This document shows, one piece after another, positions 1 to 4,467 of a stretch of DNA of 7,208 nt; positions within the stretch are counted from its first letter, which is position 1, and every line of letters starts with the position of its first letter. The stretch comes from an uncultured Megamonas sp. (GTDB lineage: Bacteria; Bacillota; Negativicutes; Selenomonadales; Selenomonadaceae), in NCBI GenBank assembly GCA_900554895.1, contig USIX01000115.1, forward strand, positions 1 to 7,208, given 5' to 3'. A program made the translations under genes and the position numbers. The notes below the pieces were generated by a model. The model was not told the DNA's origin and did no database searches. It was given only the letters and a program-made list of their open reading frames with translations.

Positions 1-16
1 GCCGTAAGGTGAATTT

Positions 17-56
17 TCGGCAACTTTTCTTTGTGCTTCAAAGAAAAATTGCCCGA
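17..56. repeat. Long imperfect inverted repeat (hairpin 1)
   Basis: TTTTCTTTG (25-33) and CAAAGAAAA (39-47) form a perfect 9-bp stem around the loop TGCTT. After one C/A mismatch the stem continues with GGCAA (19-23) pairing with TTGCC (49-53), and two more outer pairs form if C54 bulges. No T-run follows on either strand, so it is not a typical intrinsic terminator. It may be a copy of a dispersed palindromic element or the 3' structure of an upstream transcript. The pairing is certain; the role is not known. Confidence 0.6.
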
Positions 57-102
57 CGCAATATAAAAATAAATTAATAAATATTTCTTTTCATATTATA
101 TT

Positions 103-117
103 GTGCCGAACCGGCAC
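103..117. repeat. GC-rich short hairpin (hairpin 2)
   Basis: GTGCCG (103-108) pairs with CGGCAC (112-117) around the loop AAC. It is a compact GC-rich stem in a very AT-rich stretch. A T-rich tract (127-132) starts about ten bases later, which is too far for a textbook intrinsic terminator, though it could end transcription of a gene lying left of the window. Confidence 0.45.
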
Positions 118-141
118 TCTTAAAAATTTTTTCTTTAAGTT

Positions 142-167
142 CGTTTTCTTTAAAATCAAAGAAAACG
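142..167. repeat. 10-bp perfect inverted repeat (hairpin 3)
   Basis: CGTTTTCTTT (142-151) pairs perfectly with AAAGAAAACG (158-167), loop AAAATC. The inner arms are the same words as in hairpin 1 (TTTTCTTT and CAAAGAAAA), so the two structures look related. It lies 36 bp upstream of the start codon at 204 and would sit in or near the leader of that gene. No T-run follows. Confidence 0.5.
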
Positions 168-203
168 GTAAATAGAAATTTTATTAAGAAAGCGAGTTTT
201 TAT

Positions 204-854
204 ATGAAACTTTTTATTTCATCAATAATTATGGTCTTAATAATTGTACTCAGTTATCTGGCTGACAGAAAATATCCGCAAAAGCGCATTTATATAATTC
301 CCTGCGGTATTATTCTGCTTTGTTCTGTCGTTGCTTATACTTCATGGACGACGCCCTCATATACTTCGCCTATTTCAGAAGAACAGCGTATTTCCATTCT
401 GAACGAACAGCCGTATTTCATCACATGGTACAACCAGCATAAAGAAACTATTAATAAACTGGACCGTTTCTGTATTAATTACCATAAAATAATAGATGAC
501 TATCAAAATGATATCATCTCTACAGATGAAACAATTGAACGTTTGCAGCGTCTTTATACAGAAAGCAATAAATTCGATCAAAGTCTATCCGACCTTCTGC
601 CGCCGAGTGATTTATCCCAAAATAATTATACTCTCGTCTATCAAATTCTCGAAAAAACACGTATTTACAGTTATAAAATCAATGAAACGACGCGTCAATC
701 CATCGATGTCCTGACGCAAAGCCGGGATGAACAGCTCGATAAAGAAGTTACACTCAATAACTTAACACGTATCTATGCTATCGAAGGTCCCATCATGCTG
801 GATATAAATAGTGAAGTGGCTCAAGTAAGAGACAATCTTACTCTGCCCGAATAA
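204..854 (+). CDS. Hypothetical two-helix membrane protein with helical extracytoplasmic domain
   Basis: This 216-residue protein is not recognised as a member of any named family. Two hydrophobic segments are clear, at about residues 3-20 and 29-47, joined by a short basic loop (DRKYPQKR, 21-28). By the positive-inside rule that loop should be cytoplasmic, placing residues from about 48 to the end outside the inner membrane. The outer part is hydrophilic and probably mostly alpha-helical, rich in Asn, Gln, Thr, Leu and Ile, with no catalytic motif, metal-ligand cluster or lipobox. The ATG at 204 is preceded by only a weak purine-rich sequence (AAGAAAGCGAG), so modest translation is expected. 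It stands alone on the + strand, converging on the nrd operon and sharing its terminator, so its neighbours say little about its job. Length, composition and membrane pattern support a real gene. Confidence 0.8.
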   Translation: MKLFISSIIMVLIIVLSYLADRKYPQKRIYIIPCGIILLCSVVAYTSWTTPSYTSPISEEQRISILNEQPYFITWYNQHKETINKLDRFCINYHKIIDDYQNDIISTDETIERLQRLYTESNKFDQSLSDLLPPSDLSQNNYTLVYQILEKTRIYSYKINETTRQSIDVLTQSRDEQLDKEVTLNNLTRIYAIEGPIMLDINSEVAQVRDNLTLPE

Positions 855-861
855 ATAGCAG

Positions 862-900
862 AAAAAAGCTCCAATCCGTTGAAAGGATTGGAGCTTTTTT
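862..900. terminator. Bidirectional intrinsic terminator between convergent genes
   Basis: AGCTCCAATCC (867-877) pairs perfectly with GGATTGGAGCT (885-895), loop GTTGAAA. An A-run lies to the left and a T-run to the right, so either strand gives a stem followed by uridines. It can end the + strand membrane-protein transcript and the minus-strand nrd operon. The nrdG stop codon (899-901) overlaps the edge of the structure, so the nrd message has essentially no 3' untranslated spacer before the terminator. Confidence 0.93.
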
Positions 901-1405
901 ATTCTTCATCTTCTACTAATGTAATCTTTCCCGTCCGGCGCGTTTCATTCATGTCGATAATACGCTGATTGCTACTGCCGCGAAAACGCAAAGAAATATC
1001 TTTTTTCGCCGCTACAAACGGCCCGTCAATGAGTATATCCGTCTGAGCTAAAAGTGCATTGACATCTTCATTGTTCATCTGCCATAACTGCTCTAACGTA
1101 TAACCGGTAAACGTCGTTATATCAAGGCCGCGTTCATGTACCCTTCGAGCTAATTCCGCCAACGGTTTCGGCTGCAGAAACGGCTCACCGCCGCTGAAGG
1201 TAACGCCGCTAAGCAGAGGATTTTCACAAATCTGCCGAAAAAGCTCATCCGTATCTGCTTCATGACCGCCGTTCATATCATGCGTCTGCGGATTATGACA
1301 CTGCGGGCAGTTGTGATGACACCCTTGCGTAAAAATAGCAAAGCGGAAACCCTCACCGTCTACAATCGAATCATTGACTGTTCCGGCTATTTTAATTAAG
1401 GCCAT
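899..1405 (-). CDS. nrdG: Anaerobic ribonucleotide reductase activating enzyme NrdG
   Basis: NrdG is a radical-SAM enzyme. It uses a [4Fe-4S] cluster and S-adenosylmethionine to abstract hydrogen from the conserved glycine of the class III reductase, making the glycyl radical. The 168-residue length is near the family norm. The cluster motif is CHHNCPQC (Cys29, Cys33, Cys36), SGGEP at 71-75 matches the SAM-binding GGE motif, and DILIDGPF (123-130) with FRGSSNQR (141-148) are typical of NrdG. The ATG at 1403-1405 lies inside the end of the upstream small ORF (14-bp overlap) and has no clear Shine-Dalgarno sequence, so translation is probably coupled to that gene. This matters because the upstream ORF appears to encode the very domain NrdG acts on. 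It is the last gene of the operon. Confidence 0.96.
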   Translation of the reverse strand: MALIKIAGTVNDSIVDGEGFRFAIFTQGCHHNCPQCHNPQTHDMNGGHEADTDELFRQICENPLLSGVTFSGGEPFLQPKPLAELARRVHERGLDITTFTGYTLEQLWQMNNEDVNALLAQTDILIDGPFVAAKKDISLRFRGSSNQRIIDMNETRRTGKITLVEDEE

Positions 1406-1676
1406 GTTTTACGCGGTCATGTTCTTCAGCACGTTTTGCATTGTTAAAGCGGTCAATAGTGCCTACAAGATAACCTGTTATACGGCGAATACGTTCAAAC
1501 TGTGCCGGCTGTGTCTGATAATCAAGAGAAACTTCTCCATTGCCTGCATCGGAAATCGTAATGCTTGCCAGTGTTTCATTGGAATTCTGTTTTACATAAT
1601 TAATATAATTTAAAATTTCTCTTTCACTGACATCATTCAAACCGTTTACTTTTACTTCTACACCATTTACTACCAT
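1392..1676 (-). CDS. Stand-alone glycyl-radical domain of class III ribonucleotide reductase (split NrdD small subunit)
   Basis: This 94-residue protein ends in what is normally the extreme C-terminus of NrdD. Residues 60-94 contain RRITGYL, matching the E. coli glycyl-radical motif RRVCGYL (radical Gly681), then FNNAKRAEEHDRVKH, matching E. coli FNAGKQEEVKRRVKH. Gly68 is therefore the candidate radical glycine. Residues 1-58 are an extension I do not recognise; they look like a small alpha/beta module (VSEREILNYINYVK, then alternating hydrophobics) and could dock the protein onto NrdD. The ATG at 1674-1676 has a strong ribosome binding site six bases upstream. An in-frame TAA at 1707-1709 closes the frame, so it cannot read through from nrdD. 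It lies 85 bp after the nrdD stop and overlaps nrdG. Inference: it is a separately made radical subunit that inserts next to the thiyl cysteine of the large protein. A spare part like GrcA/YfiD is the alternative, but the large protein here lacks its own radical domain. Confidence 0.88.
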   Translation of the reverse strand: MVVNGVEVKVNGLNDVSEREILNYINYVKQNSNETLASITISDAGNGEVSLDYQTQPAQFERIRRITGYLVGTIDRFNNAKRAEEHDRVKHGLN

Positions 1677-1682
1677 GGAAAA

Positions 1683-1690
1683 CTCCCTCT
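1683..1690 (-). promoter_or_regulatory. Strong ribosome binding site of the small glycyl-radical ORF
   Basis: The minus strand reads AGAGGGAG six bases before the ATG at 1674-1676. It is a better site than those of nrdD or nrdG, which suggests the small subunit is translated independently and perhaps in excess. It also supports this start codon and argues against a broken remnant of nrdD. Confidence 0.8.
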
Positions 1691-1761
1691 TTCTATCATT
1701 AATAAATTATTTTCAATTTGTAGATTAACGGATTTTAAATCCATATTATTACCAATAACAT

Positions 1762-4038
1762 TTAGAAATTCGTCGCACTGCAACAGTTGTCACGCATACG
1801 CTTCAATACAATATGACGTCTGTGCGCCGCTTCGCTTCGGCCGCATTTCGGGCAGACACCGTTTATAATACCCGTATAACCGCAGACAGGGTCGCGGTCG
1901 ACAGGATGATTTACCGAGCCGTAGCCGATACCGTTATCGTGCATACAGCGGATGATTGCTTCAAACGCCGCCAGATTTTTCGTCGGGTCGCCGTCCATTT
2001 CGATATAGCTGATATGACCGCCGTTCGTCAGATTATGATACGGCGCTTCCAGCTGGATTTTGCGGTAAGCGCTGATTGGATAATAAACCGGAATATGGAA
2101 TGAGTTCGTATAATATTCTCTGTCTGTAACGCCCGGAATGGAACCGTAGATATTGCGGTCGATTTTGACAAATCTGCCGCTTAACCCTTCTGCCGGAGTG
2201 GCAATCAATGAAAAGTTCAGTTTCGTTTTTTGCGCTTCATCATCCATGCGTTTGCGCATATGGCCGATAATAGCAAGACCGAGCTGCTGTGCCTGTTCTG
2301 ATTCGCCGTGATGCTTGCCGATAAGCGCTTTCAGCGTTTCTGCTAAACCAATAAAGCCCACCGTCAACGTACCGTGTTTTAAAACTTCGCTGATATTATC
2401 GTATTCACCGATTTTATCCGAGTCAAGCCAGATATTCTGTCCCATGAGGAACGGATAATTCTTGCCGATTTTCGCACACTGAATTTTAAAGCGGTGCAGA
2501 AGCTGGCGAATTACCAAATCAATCATATCATCAAGCGATTTATAGAATTTATCAATGTCGCCCTTTGCTTCAATCGCCAGGCGCGGCAGATTTATACTCG
2601 TAAAGCTCAGATTGCCTCTGCCGCAGGTAACCTCGCGGCTCGGGTCGTACACATTGCCCATAACGCGCGTGCGGCAGCCCATGTAGGCAACTTCGCTGTT
2701 ATAATCATTCGGTTTGTAATACTGTTTGTTAAACGGCGCATCCAAAAAGCTGAAATTCGGGAAAAGACGCTTTGCCGACGTTTTCATCGCCAAACGGAAC
2801 AAATCATAGTTCGGGTCGCCTTTTTCGTAGTTGACGCCTTCTTTTACCTTGAAAATCTGCACCGGGAAAATCGGCGTTTCGCCGTCGCCCAGCCCTGCGT
2901 CCGTTGCCAAAAGCAGATTGCGCATAACCATGCGTCCTTCCGGCGAAGTATCCGTGCCGTAGTTAATCGAGCTGAACGGCACCTGCGCACCGGCGCGTGA
3001 ATTCATCGTATTGAGATTGTGCACGAACGCTTCCATCGCCTGATACGTTGCGCTGTCCGTTTCCTGCCATGCCGCTTTTGCCGCAAATTTATGCGCATGA
3101 ACAGTCGTCGCTTCGTCAATTTCCTGGAAACCGTGCTCTCTTTGGTGACGCGGCAGAAAATCTTTCAGGTATGCACCGAACTCATCAATCGTCGTCATGC
3201 CCACTTTAATTGGAATGCGTTTTTCGATTTCCTTGCATAAAAGTCTGCCGTCTTCCATATCCATGCCAATCATAGAGTCGAAATAATAACCGAGAGCCTT
3301 ATAATACTGTTTGCGGTACGTTTTGGCAACGCCCGGAGCCATGCAGTAGTCAAACATCGGCACAGCCTGTCCGCCGTGCATTTCGTTCTGGTTCGCCTGA
3401 ATAGCGATGCAGGCGAGCGCAGCATAAGAGCGGATATCGTTCGGTTCGCGCAGGTAGCCGTGTCCGGTGGAAAAACCGTTATGAAACAGTTTTAATAAAT
3501 CAATCTGACAGCACGTTTCCGTCAGCATGTAAAAATCCATATCGTGAATATGAATATCGCCGTTCATATGCGCCACGGCAATATCTTTCGGCAAAATCTG
3601 ACTGGTAATGAAATACTTTGAGCCTTCCGAACCGTATTTAAGCATCGTACCCATCGCCGTATCTGCATCAATATTGGCATTTTCGCGCTTAATATCGGCA
3701 TCTTTGGCTTTAGCAAAAGTCAGTTCATTGTAGATATCCATAAGATTGGCTCTTGCCTGACGAAGTTTCGTATGTTCTGCCCGATATAAAATATACGCTT
3801 TAGCCGTACTTGCAAAATTACCGGCAATCAATACTTTTTCCACAGTATCCTGTATCTGCTCGACACCCGGTATTTTATCGGTCAATGCCTGCACTACATT
3901 CTGCGTAAGCTGTTTTAACTGCTCTCCAGAAAAGGTTTCATCTATTGATTCCAAATTGGCTTTTCTAATAGCATCCGCTATTTTTTGTGCATTAAATTGC
4001 ACAATATCGCCTGTACGTTTTCTTATTTTACTTATCAT
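1762..4038 (-). CDS. nrdD: Class III anaerobic ribonucleoside-triphosphate reductase, large subunit lacking the glycyl-radical domain
   Basis: NrdD reduces ribonucleoside triphosphates to deoxyribonucleotides under anoxia. Numbering from the ATG at 4036-4038 (758 residues), an ATP-cone regulatory domain spans about residues 3-95 (KRTGDIVQFNAQKIADAIRK). The ten-stranded barrel follows, with CCQID (Cys176/Cys177, region of the second conserved cysteine), the thiyl-radical cysteine in YMGCRT (Cys455) and FIGLAE with Glu567, the residue linked to formate-dependent reduction. A zinc-site remnant follows: Cys719, then CPKC at 729-732; the usual first cysteine is Asp716. The protein then ends with a basic tail closing in NCCSATNF, with no RVxGY-type glycyl motif, although that motif should come directly after the zinc domain. 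The missing piece is encoded by the next ORF downstream. The frame can open at a TTG at 4065, but the only Shine-Dalgarno sequence lies inside that extension and favours the ATG. The coding sequence is visibly more GC-rich than the porin genes and spacers. Confidence 0.95.
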   Translation of the reverse strand: MISKIRKRTGDIVQFNAQKIADAIRKANLESIDETFSGEQLKQLTQNVVQALTDKIPGVEQIQDTVEKVLIAGNFASTAKAYILYRAEHTKLRQARANLMDIYNELTFAKAKDADIKRENANIDADTAMGTMLKYGSEGSKYFITSQILPKDIAVAHMNGDIHIHDMDFYMLTETCCQIDLLKLFHNGFSTGHGYLREPNDIRSYAALACIAIQANQNEMHGGQAVPMFDYCMAPGVAKTYRKQYYKALGYYFDSMIGMDMEDGRLLCKEIEKRIPIKVGMTTIDEFGAYLKDFLPRHQREHGFQEIDEATTVHAHKFAAKAAWQETDSATYQAMEAFVHNLNTMNSRAGAQVPFSSINYGTDTSPEGRMVMRNLLLATDAGLGDGETPIFPVQIFKVKEGVNYEKGDPNYDLFRLAMKTSAKRLFPNFSFLDAPFNKQYYKPNDYNSEVAYMGCRTRVMGNVYDPSREVTCGRGNLSFTSINLPRLAIEAKGDIDKFYKSLDDMIDLVIRQLLHRFKIQCAKIGKNYPFLMGQNIWLDSDKIGEYDNISEVLKHGTLTVGFIGLAETLKALIGKHHGESEQAQQLGLAIIGHMRKRMDDEAQKTKLNFSLIATPAEGLSGRFVKIDRNIYGSIPGVTDREYYTNSFHIPVYYPISAYRKIQLEAPYHNLTNGGHISYIEMDGDPTKNLAAFEAIIRCMHDNGIGYGSVNHPVDRDPVCGYTGIINGVCPKCGRSEAAHRRHIVLKRMRDNCCSATNF

Positions 4039-4049
4039 TCGGGCCAACA

Positions 4050-4054
4050 CTCCT
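4050..4054 (-). promoter_or_regulatory. Ribosome binding site deciding the nrdD start
   Basis: AGGAG on the minus strand stands 11 bases before the ATG at 4036-4038. The spacing is slightly long but usable. It falls inside the coding region of the longer TTG-started version, and the TTG at 4063-4065 has no purine-rich site of its own. This is why the shorter 758-residue start is preferred. Confidence 0.6.
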
Positions 4055-4125
4055 ACTATATCCAACCACAGTACATCTTCAAAACACTATGGCATGTAAT
4101 CTTTCTCATTAATACGTTGACACCG

Positions 4126-4154
4126 ATTATACTATATGTATGTATGACTGTCAA
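4126..4154 (-). promoter_or_regulatory. Consensus sigma-70 promoter of the nrd operon
   Basis: The minus strand has TTGACA (complement of 4149-4154), a 17-bp spacer and TATAAT (complement of 4126-4131), a perfect match to the housekeeping consensus at optimal spacing. Transcription should start near 4119, leaving about 80 bases of leader before the nrdD ATG. Such a strong core promoter normally needs a repressor, and NrdR-like boxes overlap and flank it. Confidence 0.85.
4129..4144. promoter_or_regulatory. Degenerate NrdR box overlapping the -10 region
   Basis: Compared with the NrdR consensus acaCwAtATaTwGtgt, this 16-mer matches at 10 positions by my reading, strongest over the central CTATAT core. 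It overlaps the -10 element and the spacer. Its centre is 31 bp from the better box upstream, about three helical turns, which is usual for paired NrdR sites. Alone it would be unconvincing; the spacing is what supports it. Confidence 0.5.
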
Positions 4155-4159
4155 ACCGA

Positions 4160-4175
4160 CCACAAGATATAGTAT
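4160..4175. promoter_or_regulatory. NrdR box upstream of the -35 element
   Basis: CCACAAGATATAGTAT matches the NrdR consensus acaCwAtATaTwGtgt at 13 of 16 positions. It lies just upstream of the -35 hexamer of the nrd promoter. NrdR is the ATP-cone zinc-finger repressor of ribonucleotide reductase genes in most bacteria and binds box pairs cooperatively. The nrdR gene itself is not in the window. Confidence 0.68.
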
Positions 4176-4377
4176 AATTGCAAAAATAAATTTATATACA
4201 ATTTCAAAATAAGTATTGACAGATTTTATTTATAGCCTTAACTAAAGTTAGCAAAGCCTCCTTTTTTGTCAACAAGAAATTTTATACATTTTATTTATAT
4301 ATATTATCTATATAAAACTTTTCCATGCAATATATATGAAGATTTTATCTATGATTTTTTCGCATGAAAGAGGGATA
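4176..4377. other. AT-rich intergenic stretch without a recognised gene
   Basis: This is part of the 429-bp spacer between nrdD and the porin gene. It is very AT-rich and holds no ORF with a convincing start or family match. The only structure seen is a short palindrome, TAACT (4239-4243) and AGTTA (4246-4250), in a small GC-richer patch. A TTGACA on the + strand (4216-4221) has no good partner and no gene to drive. Confidence 0.5.
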
Positions 4378-4408
4378 GTTCATTTTTCTTTTTAAAAGTA
4401 AACTGAAC
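4378..4408. repeat. Imperfect hairpin beyond the porin terminator
   Basis: GTTCA (4378-4382) pairs with TGAAC (4404-4408). After one mismatch TTT pairs with AAA, and after another CTTT (4388-4391) pairs with AAAG (4395-4398) around a 3-base loop. It lies just past the minus-strand porin terminator, where it could be a backup terminator or a stabilising 3' structure. Most pairs are A-T, so it is weak. Confidence 0.35.
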
Positions 4409-4417
4409 AACGAACGC

Positions 4418-4447
4418 AAAAAGGACAGATTTTATATCTGTCCTTTT
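4418..4447 (-). terminator. Intrinsic terminator of the complete porin gene
   Basis: AAAAGGACAGAT (4419-4430) pairs perfectly with ATCTGTCCTTTT (4436-4447), loop TTTAT. On the minus strand the stem runs into a T-run, as expected for factor-independent termination, 20 bp after the porin stop codon. Almost the same sequence ends the second porin gene at 6107-6135. Confidence 0.92.
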
Positions 4448-4467
4448 GTATCCTTATTAATTTTTTA

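Noticed and set aside
3..77. Possible tail of a + strand gene entering from the left edge
   Set aside because: The frame is open to a TAA at 75-77, but it runs through the whole of hairpin 1 and gives a basic low-complexity peptide; a structured spacer explains it better.
1730..1742. Hairpin GGATTTTAAATCC between nrdD and the small ORF as an intergenic terminator
   Set aside because: The stem is short and AT-rich with a tiny loop and no T-run. At most it affects message processing, and the genes look co-transcribed.
1677..1761. A frameshift or recoded stop joining nrdD to the small ORF
   Set aside because: The small ORF's frame is closed by a TAA at 1707-1709, nrdD ends with TAA at 1762-1764, and the small protein has 58 extra residues with its own ribosome binding site. 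Two separate proteins is the simpler reading.
1813..3240. Several + strand open frames opposite nrdD
   Set aside because: They are antisense shadows of a well-supported gene, with low-complexity Arg/Ala/Val-rich translations, no ribosome binding sites and no family features.
4039..4065. Longer nrdD start at a TTG codon adding nine residues
   Set aside because: No ribosome binding site precedes the TTG, while AGGAG (4050-4054) lies inside the extension and suits the ATG at 4036-4038. The ATP-cone also begins right after that ATG.
4216..4244. A + strand promoter starting with TTGACA
   Set aside because: The hexamer 17 bp downstream is poor (TAACTA) and no + strand gene follows.
4239..4250. 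Short palindrome TAACTAAAGTTA as an operator
   Set aside because: The arms are only 5 bp, it matches no operator I can name, and it lies well upstream of the nrd promoter with no other promoter nearby.
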